Positions 17,495-26,417 of a DNA stretch of 64,000 bases are shown here, one piece after another. A program made the position numbers and the translations under genes. Source of the stretch: Acidobacteriaceae bacterium (lineage in GTDB: Bacteria > Acidobacteriota > Terriglobia > Terriglobales > Acidobacteriaceae); assembly GCA_003134995.1 (NCBI GenBank), contig PLDC01000002.1, positions 1-64,000 of the forward strand. Direction: 5' to 3'. Positions within the stretch are counted from its first letter, which is position 1. The number at the start of each line of letters is the position of its first letter. The notes under the pieces were generated by a model. The model saw nothing but the letters and a program-made list of their open reading frames with translations. It had not been told where the DNA came from and ran no database searches.

Positions 17495-19012
17495 GTGCGG
17501 AAATTTTTTAGCATTGTGCTGGTGATTGTGGGCGGGTTCTTGGCGACGGGGGCTTCGGCGCAGATTAGTTATCCGAATCCGATTAAGCACGTGATTATCG
17601 TTTATCAGGAAAACCGGACCGTCGATAATTTGTTGGGCAGCAATTCACCGAGCAATCAATATTATTTGCCGGGGCTGGTGGTTTCGACTACCGGCCAGGC
17701 GTACACGATGACGAATGGGAAGAAGTCGGTGTTCACGGTGAACGCCGTGCCTATCCCGCTGGCGACGACGGTGGGGAGCACGGGCAGCATCGACGCAGAT
17801 GACTACGACCCCAGCCACTCCCACACGTCGTGGGGCAAGGCGTGCGACGCTCCGGTGATTACTGACCCAAGCTCGTCGTGCGCGATGGACGGATTTAATA
17901 ATGTTACGGTCACTTGCGCAAAGGGAGCCACGGGGTGCCCGGGGCCTACCTATCCCACATACGCCTATGTGGAGTATTCGCAGGTAGCGCCGTATTTCCA
18001 GATTGCCTCACAGTATGGTTATGCCAACTACATGTTCCAGACCAACCAGGGGCCGAGCTTTCCGGCGCATCAGTTCATGTTCGGCGGCACCTCGCAGCCG
18101 GGGAATGGAGTAGAGCCGGGCTGGTTTGTCGCGGAAAATGAGCCGACGCGATACAGCATCAATGGGTGCCCGTCGGTCGCAGGCACCATCATAGCCCTGG
18201 TCAATCCGGCCACGCAGGACGAGAAAACCAGCATCTTCCCCTGCTTCAATCACTCGACGATGGTTGACGTGTTCGCCGCTGCCACCCCGAAAATCACGTG
18301 GACCTATTACAACCCGGGCAACACGTCTTTGTTGACCGCGCCCAACTCGATGGAGGCGATCTGCACGGTTAAGGACGGAAAATGCACTGGGCCGTACTGG
18401 ACCAAAGGCTCGACGAACGGATACGTCGACATCAAGCCGGCCGATGTTCTGACGGATATCAGCGATTGCAAACTTGCCAATGTGAGCTGGGTGATTCCGA
18501 GTTCGCTGGAGTCGGACCATCCCACAGGAACGGACGGCTCTGGACCCTCCTGGGTATCTTCCATCGTGAATGCCGTGGGCACCCAGCCGAAGTGCAAAGA
18601 TGGAGAAACGTACTGGAACAATACCGTCATCTTGATCACGTGGGACGATTGGGGCGGGTGGTACGAGCACGTGGTACCTCCGGCATTGTCGTCGAAGGCT
18701 CCGGTGAATGCTGCTTCGTATGTCTACGGGTTCCGCGTGCCGTTGATGGTTGTGTCGGCATACACTCCGGCGGGAACGGTGAGCAATACGATGGGCCTGG
18801 ACTTTGGGGCGATGCTGAAGTTCACGGAGGAGATTTTTAATTTGGGAGTGATTCCTCCGGGAGATTATGCGGATTCATACGCGAATGATGATCTGGGAGA
18901 ATTTTTCCAGTTCAGCAAACCTCCGCGAACGTTTGAGAGCATTGCAGCTCCGGTGAAGAAGGAAGTGTTTCTGGATCCGAAGCGGCCGCAGGGGCCTCCG
19001 GATAACGACTGA
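17495..19012 (+). CDS. Secreted phosphoesterase of the phospholipase C / acid phosphatase family
   Basis: A 505-aa exported hydrolase. Signal peptide at residues 1-23 (IVLVIVGGFLATGASAQ). IKHVIIVYQENRTVDNLLG is the N-terminal metal-site motif of the phosphoesterase family containing bacterial phospholipases C and AcpA-type acid phosphatases. Later family features are PSFPAHQFMFGGTSQP and ILITWDDWGGWYEHVVPP, which supply Asp and His ligands. GTG 17495 was chosen because GGAGGG is 6 bases upstream and it opens the signal peptide; any longer ORF runs antisense through tRNA-Gly. Substrate (phospholipid or phosphomonoester) cannot be told. Confidence 0.85.
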   Translation: MRKFFSIVLVIVGGFLATGASAQISYPNPIKHVIIVYQENRTVDNLLGSNSPSNQYYLPGLVVSTTGQAYTMTNGKKSVFTVNAVPIPLATTVGSTGSIDADDYDPSHSHTSWGKACDAPVITDPSSSCAMDGFNNVTVTCAKGATGCPGPTYPTYAYVEYSQVAPYFQIASQYGYANYMFQTNQGPSFPAHQFMFGGTSQPGNGVEPGWFVAENEPTRYSINGCPSVAGTIIALVNPATQDEKTSIFPCFNHSTMVDVFAAATPKITWTYYNPGNTSLLTAPNSMEAICTVKDGKCTGPYWTKGSTNGYVDIKPADVLTDISDCKLANVSWVIPSSLESDHPTGTDGSGPSWVSSIVNAVGTQPKCKDGETYWNNTVILITWDDWGGWYEHVVPPALSSKAPVNAASYVYGFRVPLMVVSAYTPAGTVSNTMGLDFGAMLKFTEEIFNLGVIPPGDYADSYANDDLGEFFQFSKPPRTFESIAAPVKKEVFLDPKRPQGPPDND

Positions 19013-19155
19013 CGATATCCAGGTTAGCCGCGCCCGAATGCGCTATCAATCGGGAGCCTTGGCGGTATGCCTGAAGGCATACCCTGATACGAATCCCATA
19101 GACCAGGCCTGATGCGGATCCCGGGTGGAATCGGGAGACTAATCCTTCTCATTTC
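19013..19155. repeat. Short intergenic gap with one GATACGAA-tailed hairpin
   Basis: GGTATGCCTGAAGGCATACC at about 19062-19081 is followed by CTGATACGAAT, the same tail as the hairpin at 15497-15530 but with a different, still self-complementary stem. The gap separates the convergent phosphoesterase and ABC ATPase genes. Confidence 0.55.
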
Positions 19156-19857
19156 TTAATGCACCGACCACTGCGGGTCGTCTTCGGGCTTGACGATGCG
19201 GCCGTCGCGCATGTGGATGATGCGGTCTCCGTAGGCGGCGGCTTCGGGATTGTGCGTGATCATCAGAACCGTCTGGCCTAATTCCTGATTTGACTGGCGC
19301 AGCATTTTCAGAACGATGTTGGAGTTTTCCGTGTCGAGATTGCCGGTGGGTTCGTCGGCGAGGACGATGGCGGGCTGATTGACGAGGGCGCGAGCCAGGG
19401 CTACGCGCTGCTGCTCGCCGCCGGAAAGTTCGTTGGGGCGATGGTTGAGGCGCTTGGTTAATCCCAGTAGATCGCAGATGCGCGCGAAGAAAGCGGGATC
19501 GCGGCCGTTGGTGCCGGAGATTTCCTGCGCGATGGCGATGTTGGAACGGGCGTCGAGCGTGGGCAGCAGGTTGAATTTTTGAAATACGAATCCGATTTTG
19601 CGCTTGCGCATGTTGGTGCGCTCGGCGTCGGAGAGTGCGGCGAAGTCGTCGCCATCAAGGATTACTTTGCCGGAATCGGCGCGGGTCAGTCCGCCGAGCA
19701 TGTAGAAGAGCGTGGACTTGCCGCTGCCGGAGGGGCCGACTACGGTGACAAATTCTCCTTTTTGTATAGCGAAGGAGATGCCGCGAAGCGCGGGGACGTC
19801 GATTTTTCCCACGCGATAGGTTTTGTGTAGATCAATCGCTTCGATGAATGCTGGCAT
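19156..19857 (-). CDS. ABC transporter ATP-binding protein (MacB/LolD type)
   Basis: A 233-aa nucleotide-binding subunit of the family that powers lipoprotein release or macrolide/peptide export. Walker A GPSGSGKST is at residues 41-49, the signature is LSGGEQQRVALARAL, Walker B is VLADEPTGNLD, and the H-loop is MITHNPEAA; all are intact. The usual permease partner (FtsX/MacB fold) is not adjacent on either side, so it is an orphan ATPase whose membrane partner must be elsewhere. The start ATG fits the family's N-terminus. Confidence 0.9.
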   Translation of the reverse strand: MPAFIEAIDLHKTYRVGKIDVPALRGISFAIQKGEFVTVVGPSGSGKSTLFYMLGGLTRADSGKVILDGDDFAALSDAERTNMRKRKIGFVFQKFNLLPTLDARSNIAIAQEISGTNGRDPAFFARICDLLGLTKRLNHRPNELSGGEQQRVALARALVNQPAIVLADEPTGNLDTENSNIVLKMLRQSNQELGQTVLMITHNPEAAAYGDRIIHMRDGRIVKPEDDPQWSVH

Positions 19858-20010
19858 GCTTTAGTTGAGTTTACACGATGGAAAGCACATTCACCGCCGA
19901 GCATGCAGAGTGCGCCGAGAACTACTAAAACGAGAACTATGAAAACGAGAACTACGAAAAAAGATCAAGAGTTTTATCGGCGTGCTCGGAGTACTCCGCG
20001 GTGAGATATT

Positions 20011-20430
20011 TCAGGCTACGCCTTGGCGGGGTGAGAAGTGATGGCGGTCTTGTATTTTTTTTGGGCCACGCTTTCGGACCAGCAGGAGGCGGATTCGTTC
20101 CAGCAAGTCCGCGGGTGCGTACATTCCGCGGGCCAGGAATACGTCTGCTTGTGATTCATGATCGTAGACGCGGACCTTGCTGGAGATGAGAATCGCCGGA
20201 GTCTGCGGCGAAAGTTTTTTGATGGCGGCGATCAGTTGCGGGCCATCGAGGCCGGGCATGGCCATATCCGTGACCACGAGATCGACGCCGCCCTGCTTGA
20301 ATCGGTCGAGGGCTTCTTCGCCGCGGGAGTAGCTGGCCACGCGGTAGCCGCGGGTCTCAAGCATGATTTTGCGATAGGAAAGAGATTGTTCGTTGTCGTC
20401 AACACAAAGGATCGTGCGTTTTGGTTTCAT
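20011..20430 (-). CDS. Stand-alone response regulator receiver protein
   Basis: A 139-aa CheY-like protein with acidic residues D11 and D12 (ILCVDDNEQ), phospho-acceptor D55 (VVTDMAMPG) and the Ser/Thr position at S83/S84 (AILISSK). The conserved Lys of the usual FLxKP motif is replaced: the segment reads VFLARGMYAP, so activation may be altered. No output domain; the last 20 residues are basic. No sensor kinase is nearby, and the partner is unknown. Confidence 0.85.
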   Translation of the reverse strand: MKPKRTILCVDDNEQSLSYRKIMLETRGYRVASYSRGEEALDRFKQGGVDLVVTDMAMPGLDGPQLIAAIKKLSPQTPAILISSKVRVYDHESQADVFLARGMYAPADLLERIRLLLVRKRGPKKIQDRHHFSPRQGVA

Positions 20431-20639
20431 TCACCGCCTGGAAATCCGCTGGTTGCCGGCTGGCCAGTTGCCGACTCTGCGGAATTTTTCTCTGTTCGTG
20501 AAGAATGGAAGAGCGAAATGAATCCTATCGGTAAGCGCACGCTCTGTAAAGTAGCGTCGAAGCAAATGGCAGAGTTTGGCTATTGACTTTTTTCGATGGT
20601 GGCAGAAGCCGCGATTCTGCTTGGCTTCGAGATGGCACG

Positions 20640-21605
20640 TTAGAGGTAGACTTCACCGCGCATGATTTCAACCGAGTTGCCGCCGACGCGCACGTTGACT
20701 ACGCGGTTATCGGTGCTCTTGCCATCGGCGCTCTTGCCAGCGCTGCTCTTGCTATCTGCGCTCTTGCTATCGAAAGACGCGCGAACAAAAATTCGGCTCG
20801 GCCGTTTCATCTCGATGCCTTGTTCGATGAGGACGCGCTCGTCGGGCTTGGCCACGCCGTGCGCCACCATCCATGCGGCGGTGCAGCCCGCGGCGGATCC
20901 GGTGGCCGGGTCTTCTCCGTTGTAGAAGAGCATGCGGGCATGCAGGCGCGCTTCGCGATCGACAGTCTCGCGGGTGACGAAATAAAAAAACCTTCCCGCG
21001 GTCTTGGAAAGATATTCGGCGGCGCGGTTCAGGTCGATCTTGAGATTCTGAATCACCGCCAGCGATTTCAGCGGAGTTACAGTGTGCGCGATTCCGGTCG
21101 AGATGGTTTCGATGGGCAGGGAGTCGTCGAAATCTTCGGGGCGCAATCCAGTTGCGCGGGCTACGGCTTCGCGACCGTGCTGCATGACGAAGGTGGGATT
21201 GATCTGCGTCATCTCGCCGAATGCGGGTTGTCCGTTTGAGTCTTCGAAGCTCACTGGAACTTTGCCGACGTTCAACTCGAGCACGACTTCTTTCTTGCCG
21301 TTCTTTGTTTCTTCACCCCGGCTGCGCAGGGCAAAAGCCGTGCCCAGCGTGGGATGTCCCGCGAACGGCAGTTCTTCCTGCACGGTGAAGATGCGGACTC
21401 GGATGCCTTGCTCGCGCTCGATGGCGGGGTCGCGAGGAAGAATGAATGTGGTTTCGGAGAGATTCATCTCTTTCGCAATGGATTGCATTTCGGCGTCGGT
21501 CAGGCCGCGTCCGTCGGAAAACACTGCCAGCGAATTGCCCTCGAGCGGACGGGCGGAGAAGACATCCCACTGGGTCATTGCCAGATGGCGGGTTGGTTGG
21601 CTCAT
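20640..21605 (-). CDS. PhzF family isomerase/epimerase-like protein
   Basis: A 321-aa member of the PhzF (diaminopimelate epimerase-fold) family. The N-terminus has WDVFSARPLEGNSLAVF, then MNLSETTFILP with the family's catalytic Glu region, FAGHPTLGTAFAL, and DPATGSAAGCTAAWM near the C-terminus. Most PhzF proteins have unknown substrates; there is no phenazine cluster here. I chose ATG 21605 (MSQPTRH) because homologues begin near 'QWDVFSARP'. An insertion of degenerate 5-residue repeats (FDSKSADSKSSAGKSADGK) encoded by 15-bp tandem repeats lies between two predicted C-terminal strands, at about bases 20710-20780. Confidence 0.85.
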   Translation of the reverse strand: MSQPTRHLAMTQWDVFSARPLEGNSLAVFSDGRGLTDAEMQSIAKEMNLSETTFILPRDPAIEREQGIRVRIFTVQEELPFAGHPTLGTAFALRSRGEETKNGKKEVVLELNVGKVPVSFEDSNGQPAFGEMTQINPTFVMQHGREAVARATGLRPEDFDDSLPIETISTGIAHTVTPLKSLAVIQNLKIDLNRAAEYLSKTAGRFFYFVTRETVDREARLHARMLFYNGEDPATGSAAGCTAAWMVAHGVAKPDERVLIEQGIEMKRPSRIFVRASFDSKSADSKSSAGKSADGKSTDNRVVNVRVGGNSVEIMRGEVYL

Positions 21606-21762
21606 AAAATTTGTTCCCGCGGAGAGTTGGAATAACAATGTTCTCGAAGGATTAAGGATGCGGGTCTCGGCTTCGCCGATGCAGAATTTCGTTGGCAGCG
21701 TCGGCAAAAATCTTCAACCACAGAGGCCACGGGATCACACAGGTAAAGCAACGGCCTCGCGG

Positions 21763-21791
21763 TTGACAGGGCTTATCCGGGCTTCTATCCT
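21763..21791 (+). promoter_or_regulatory. Candidate sigma-70 promoter for the peroxiredoxin gene
   Basis: A perfect TTGACA at 21763-21768 is followed after 17 bases by TATCCT at 21786-21791. It lies about 200 bp before the peroxiredoxin start and points toward it. The consensus match and spacing are good, but acidobacterial promoters are poorly known. Confidence 0.4.
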
Positions 21792-21989
21792 AACTTGGTG
21801 TTTTGCCCCGACAATGCCGCGTGTTGTTGCATGTGTTCACCGCCATGTGGGTAGGGAGCAAACCAAATTTCTTCCAACCCACCCGGCGGCGCGGGTGGGT
21901 TTCGTTTCCACGCGAAGTTCATCTGCGTTGAGCACTCCGGCTGGCCAAGTTTTGCCGCTTCGAGCAATCGAATTCACAAGGAGAAAAAT

Positions 21990-22682
21990 ATGAGCACCGC
22001 AACTGTGAGCGAGACCACAGGCAGAATCCCCCGCATCAACGACACCGCGCCTGATTTCACGGCTGAAACTACGCAGGGCCCGATTCATTTTCATGAATGG
22101 ATCGGCGATGGCTGGGCTATTTTATTTTCCCACCCCAAAGATTTCACTCCGGTGTGCACCACAGAACTCGGCTACATGGCGGGCTTGCAGCCGGAATTCG
22201 CCAAGCGCAACACGAAAATTATTGGTCTGAGCGTGGACCCGGTGAGCAGCCACGGCAAGTGGGCTGCGGACATTGAAGAGACGCAGGGGCACAAGGTGAA
22301 CTATCCGATGATCGGCGACCCCGAGTTAAAGATTGCGAAGCTGTATGGCATGTTGCCTGCTGAAAGTGGGACCACTTCCGAGGGCCGCACGGCTGCGGAC
22401 AACGCGACTGTGCGCACAGTGTTTGTGGTGGGGCCCGACAAGAAGATCAAACTGCAGCTCAGCTATCCGATGAGCACTGGGCGGAACTTTGACGAGGTGC
22501 TGCGCGTGCTCGATTCGATGCAGCTCACGGCGAAGCACAAAGTGGCTACGCCGGTGAACTGGAAGCAGGGCGATGACGTGATCATTCTGCCTTCGGTGTC
22601 GAACGATGAAGCGCAGCAGAAATATCCTGGGGGATGGAAGTCACCCAAGCCGTATTTGAGAATTGTGCCGCAGCCAAAGTAA
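21990..22682 (+). CDS. 1-Cys peroxiredoxin (Prx6 type)
   Basis: Reduces hydrogen peroxide and alkyl hydroperoxides through a single peroxidatic cysteine. Length 230 aa fits the Prx6 group. The active site is FSHPKDFTPVCTTELGYMA with C56; I see no other cysteine in the protein, so there is no internal resolving Cys. The C-terminal extension (VATPVNWKQGDDVIILPSVS) is typical of Prx6. AAGGAG precedes the ATG at good spacing. A membrane cytochrome c follows 48 bp downstream on the same strand and may be cotranscribed. Confidence 0.93.
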   Translation: MSTATVSETTGRIPRINDTAPDFTAETTQGPIHFHEWIGDGWAILFSHPKDFTPVCTTELGYMAGLQPEFAKRNTKIIGLSVDPVSSHGKWAADIEETQGHKVNYPMIGDPELKIAKLYGMLPAESGTTSEGRTAADNATVRTVFVVGPDKKIKLQLSYPMSTGRNFDEVLRVLDSMQLTAKHKVATPVNWKQGDDVIILPSVSNDEAQQKYPGGWKSPKPYLRIVPQPK

Positions 22683-22729
22683 CTGTGGCATCGGTAAAGT
22701 CGACGTTCACATTAGGGGGAGTTTCGTTC

Positions 22730-23284
22730 ATGCGAGTGTTCGCTGCGCTGGTCTTAGGGATGATTGTGGGCGTTGCGGCGATCGCGCTCGGCGTTTACTT
22801 TTATTTCGCGACGGGGCGGGCTCCGGTGGGAACTTCGGAGCCACCCATGCCGTTTGAAAAAAAGTTGGCACAGGCGGCTCTGAATGCGAGAGTCGAACGC
22901 GATATGCCGAAGACCGTTCCGATTCAGCCCGACGAACCCAACCTCGCGGCCGGTGCCACGCTTTACCGCGAGCATTGCGCGGTTTGCCACGGACTGCCGG
23001 GGCAGAAGAAAACGTCGATCGCCAAGGGAATGTATCCGCATCCTCCGGAGTTGACGGAAGGCAAAGGCGTCACCGACGACGAGCCGGGAGAGAGTTACTG
23101 GAAGGTGGCGAATGGCATTCGCCTCACGGGCATGCCGGGCTTCCGCTCCACATTGTCGGAAACGCAGATGTGGCAGATAAGCCTGCTGGTGGCGAATGCC
23201 GACAAGCTTCCGAAGCCAGTCGCAGACGCTCTCGCTGCTCCCGTCGCGGCCGACCCAGCCAAGACTGCAGCGCCGGCGCAGTAA
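22730..23284 (+). CDS. Membrane-anchored c-type cytochrome
   Basis: A 184-aa protein with one N-terminal membrane anchor (about residues 3-26) and a cytochrome c domain. The heme site is CAVCH at residues 83-87, within GATLYREHCAVCHGLPGQ, and the probable axial Met is in GIRLTGMPGF. The tail is Ala/Pro-rich. ATG 22730 gives the membrane anchor right at the start and lies after AGGGGGA; an upstream start would overlap the peroxiredoxin gene. Probably an electron carrier on the periplasmic face; partner unknown. Confidence 0.88.
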   Translation: MRVFAALVLGMIVGVAAIALGVYFYFATGRAPVGTSEPPMPFEKKLAQAALNARVERDMPKTVPIQPDEPNLAAGATLYREHCAVCHGLPGQKKTSIAKGMYPHPPELTEGKGVTDDEPGESYWKVANGIRLTGMPGFRSTLSETQMWQISLLVANADKLPKPVADALAAPVAADPAKTAAPAQ

Positions 23285-23316
23285 GCACAGAAGTTTCTGG
23301 GAAGTTTCTGCTTCAC

Positions 23317-23414
23317 GGAAGCGCATGCGATCCGGTGATCGCCCCGGTCTTCAAAACCGGCGGGCGGCAGGTTTTCCTGTCGCCGGTGGGTTCGACCCCC
23401 ACTCGCTTCCGCCA
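23317..23414 (+). tRNA. selC: Selenocysteine tRNA (UCA anticodon)
   Basis: A 98-base tRNA with encoded CCA. The acceptor is GGAAGCG paired with CGCTTCC, the anticodon stem is CCGGT/ACCGG with loop CTTCAAA giving UCA, which reads UGA. The long variable arm (GGCGGCAGG...CCTGTCGCC) and T-arm GTGGG-TTCGACC-CCCAC match the bacterial tRNA-Sec layout. None of selA, selB or selD lies in the window. It follows the cytochrome c gene by 32 bp. Confidence 0.92.
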
Positions 23415-23543
23415 TTTTTCGACAACCTAATGTCCGATCACTTCCGTGAATATAATCAAAATTCGCCGAAGCTGTTGCCATCCGCGCGTTCGCGATTCGT
23501 AACAAATCCAACAGAGCCCAGCGTGCCGCAATTTCCTATGCGG

Positions 23544-24911
23544 TTACTTGTTCAGGTTCTCCCACTTGGCCAAGACCTGATCTTTGTCAATGAGAATTCT
23601 GGTCGCATCCGGAACATCCTTGGACTGATCCAGGTCAGCTCGAATACATTGGGCTGTGGCTGCATCCGACGCGCGCGGGGGATCGTTTGTGAAATTGGGA
23701 TCGAGCTTGATGCGACAAACTGCGCGAGCAAATTCGTACTCGTGCCATCCCGATTCTCTCGATAAATCCCGAATCCGAATGGCATTGTTTAAGAGATTGA
23801 TGGCGCTCTTCCAGTCGTCACCGGGGGTGGTAGGATCTTTGCTTTTTCCGATGAGAGCAAGCGCGTACTGACCCCTGTTCCGATGAAAGATTCCTTGTGA
23901 ATCCGCATCGACCAGCGCCTGGAGAAGGGGAAGCGAGCGCTGGTTGACATCTTCTGTGGACGACTTGCGATATTGCTCCGCCTGGAGGAAAATCCGCATC
24001 CTCGCCACTGGGGAAGCGGTCTTGACGGCGTCCATCATGATCGAGCGCGCCTGATCATCTTGCGCTGGGCGCGCGTTCAGCCACCGATTCACCAGTTCCA
24101 TAGCCGAGGCATCGCCCGCCCCATCGGCGGTCACTGCGTCTTCATATCGCGTCCACAGATAGCCGTAGAGGAGGCCGCAGGCGGAAAAAAATGCCATGAT
24201 GGCCAGGGCAATTGCAGGGTTAGCGGGCTCCGCCGTGCCTTTTACAACTCCCTCCGCCATCGTGCCCGCGAGGTTCCAAGTCAGATGGCGCAGGCTGGCT
24301 AGTTGAACCAGGCCGGCTCCTAGAATTACTTTTGTAAGCCAGTCCGCAATCTCCACCAGGTTCGTCGGGGGAGTCACGTTCGACGGTTGACCGGGTGACT
24401 TTTGAGAATTGTCGGTCGGGTGAAGACCGAATAGATAACCCAAGAGCACTCCGGAGATAAAAGCGGCTCCCGCGACCAGAGTCCCGTAGCCGATTGCTCT
24501 CGCCACAATGCCTTGGCCCCAGTACTCGTACCGGGTTGCCATTGAAATGATAGCCAGGATGCCGACCATGACCAACAACAGCAGCCTTTTGAGAGCCTTG
24601 CAGTACGTGTCGGCCGCGATCGAAAGTTCGGCGGCTGTATTTCTATCCCGCCACCAGCGCCAAAGCGTTAGAGCTAACAGCAGTAGCAGCGTTCTAAGAC
24701 TGGCTTGGGCCGCCAGCCAGTTCTGGCTCTGTTCTGCCCAGACGAGAATCACCAGCAAAATAAAGCCTGCGCTTATTGTCAAAAGCCAGAAATACCTGGG
24801 TACTTTCGTGGTCACGCTCGATCCCGTGCCGCTTTCGCCGAAAAAGGAACCGGCAGAAGAATCTCCGGTCGCCCACAGAACCGGAATCCGGAGATGCAAT
24901 GGAGTTTTCAC
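23544..24911 (-). CDS. Polytopic membrane protein with soluble C-terminal domain
   Basis: A 455-aa protein of unknown function. After about 35 polar residues come hydrophobic segments at roughly residues 40-58, 66-84, 113-130 and 137-160 (ending in GVLLGYLFGLHP), then a conserved-looking VEIADWLTKVILGAGLVQL helix, another segment near 230-252, and a C-terminal soluble domain of about 190 residues with helical, TPR-like character. The LFG plus EIADWLTK-type helix resembles membrane modules I associate with bacterial conflict or signalling proteins, but this is memory-based inference. I chose GTG 24911 because GGGAG lies 5 bases upstream; the ORF extends to TTG 24965. Confidence 0.65.
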   Translation of the reverse strand: MKTPLHLRIPVLWATGDSSAGSFFGESGTGSSVTTKVPRYFWLLTISAGFILLVILVWAEQSQNWLAAQASLRTLLLLLALTLWRWWRDRNTAAELSIAADTYCKALKRLLLLVMVGILAIISMATRYEYWGQGIVARAIGYGTLVAGAAFISGVLLGYLFGLHPTDNSQKSPGQPSNVTPPTNLVEIADWLTKVILGAGLVQLASLRHLTWNLAGTMAEGVVKGTAEPANPAIALAIMAFFSACGLLYGYLWTRYEDAVTADGAGDASAMELVNRWLNARPAQDDQARSIMMDAVKTASPVARMRIFLQAEQYRKSSTEDVNQRSLPLLQALVDADSQGIFHRNRGQYALALIGKSKDPTTPGDDWKSAINLLNNAIRIRDLSRESGWHEYEFARAVCRIKLDPNFTNDPPRASDAATAQCIRADLDQSKDVPDATRILIDKDQVLAKWENLNK

Positions 24912-25147
24912 AGTAGCTCCCGATGCCCACCGCCCCAGCTGACTTAGACGGATGACTCCCATCAACTGGGCCCATCGCTTTTACCACCATCCTGCCTTGG
25001 TCGGTAGAAAAAGAGATTTTTGTTCTGAATTTGTAACAAGCGCTTTATCGAGTGCGGTTCGGGCCAAGGGACTGACAGAAGCTGCGCTGTGCCGAGCTTC
25101 TAAGAATGACCCCTCCAATCCAACTTTCAGGGTATACTGCATAGCCT

Positions 25148-26344
25148 ATGGACTTACTAGACATAAGGCATCCACTGACGACACGTGCGCTGGCCGTTGC
25201 GGCGTTTCTGTTCATCGCTCTTGCAGGCTACGCGTCAGACGAACCGAAGGCCGCCGCTGACAGCGCGCCGAAGGTCACCGTTCTCCAGAACAGTCCTGGC
25301 CAAGCCGATGGGCTTATCTTTATCGCGCCCAAAGGCGCGGGCATTGGCGGCGGCCCTCAGCCCGGGCCCGTCGGCCCTGAAATCGTGGACAGCAGTGGCC
25401 ATGTCATTTGGTTCTCGCCTGTGACCAACGGTCAGGTTGCGGCGGACTTCCGCGTTCAGTCTTATCTTGGTAAGCCCGTTCTTACGTGGGCGCAGCAGAG
25501 CAACTTCGGGAAACTTGCTGGGGCCACATCGGTGAGCTACATCGCCGACGACACGTATCACGTTATCGCCACCGTGAAGGCCGGCAACGGACTCAACGCG
25601 GATGCTCATGAATTCTTGCTTACGCCGCAAGGTACGGCGCTCATCACCATCTACGACGTTGTGACGGCCGACCTGTCATCGGTTGGTGGATCGAAGAACG
25701 CACCGGTGTGGGAGGGGTCGATCCAGGAAATCGACGTGGCAACCGGCAAAGTGATTTTCGAATGGCGCAGCCTGGGCAAGGTTGGGTTGGACGAGAGTTA
25801 CTGGCCACTGCCAGATTCGTCGACCGCGGCCTGGGACTACATCCACATCAACGGCATCGCGCTCGATGACGACGGCAACTTGCTGCTCTCGGCGCGCCAC
25901 ACTTCAACCATCTACAAGCTCGACCGGCACACCGGCGCGGTGATCTGGCGCCTCGGAGGCAAGAAGAGCGACTACCGCTTCGGGCCGGGTGCCGCTTTCT
26001 CTTTTCAGCACGACCCTGTGTTTGCAGGGCCCAATACGCTGCGCATATTCGACAACGAAGTGAATCCCAAGCCGGTCATGCCCGCGTCGCGCATCATCTG
26101 GTTGAAACTGGATCCTTCGGCGAAGACTGCCACGCTGATCCGCTCCCTTGATCACCCCGATCACCTTTCAGTGCTCTCGCAAGGCAGCGCCCAACCGCTG
26201 GACAACGGCAATACGTTCGTGGGATGGGGTGAGCCGGGACGCTTCTCGGAATTCGACGCCAATGGCCACTTGATCTTCGACGCTACTCTACCTAAGGGCT
26301 ACGACAGCTACCGCGCCTACCGCTTCCGCTGGCCGGCCCATTGA
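25148..26344 (+). CDS. Arylsulfotransferase (ASST)-like secreted protein
   Basis: A 398-aa exported protein with a signal peptide at about residues 12-30 (ALAVAAFLFIALAGYAS). The propeller body contains GLIFIAPKG, HVIWFSPV, KPVLTWAQQ, WDYIHINGIALDDDGNLLLS and TGAVIWRLGGKKSDY followed by FSFQHDP, the motif set of the ASST_2 family, whose classical relatives transfer sulfate between phenols. Whether this one is catalytic is uncertain. Single-gene unit; gaps of about 180 bp upstream and 70 bp downstream. Confidence 0.8.
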   Translation: MDLLDIRHPLTTRALAVAAFLFIALAGYASDEPKAAADSAPKVTVLQNSPGQADGLIFIAPKGAGIGGGPQPGPVGPEIVDSSGHVIWFSPVTNGQVAADFRVQSYLGKPVLTWAQQSNFGKLAGATSVSYIADDTYHVIATVKAGNGLNADAHEFLLTPQGTALITIYDVVTADLSSVGGSKNAPVWEGSIQEIDVATGKVIFEWRSLGKVGLDESYWPLPDSSTAAWDYIHINGIALDDDGNLLLSARHTSTIYKLDRHTGAVIWRLGGKKSDYRFGPGAAFSFQHDPVFAGPNTLRIFDNEVNPKPVMPASRIIWLKLDPSAKTATLIRSLDHPDHLSVLSQGSAQPLDNGNTFVGWGEPGRFSEFDANGHLIFDATLPKGYDSYRAYRFRWPAH

Positions 26345-26417
26345 TCCTTGGCCGTTTGTGCGCTGAATTATGCAAGAAAATTTATGCACAATGTCCCAGC
26401 CGAATACATCGGCAGTT

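Noticed and set aside
20583-21239. Plus-strand ORF of 218 codons
   Set aside because: Antisense to the phzF gene, which has clear family motifs.
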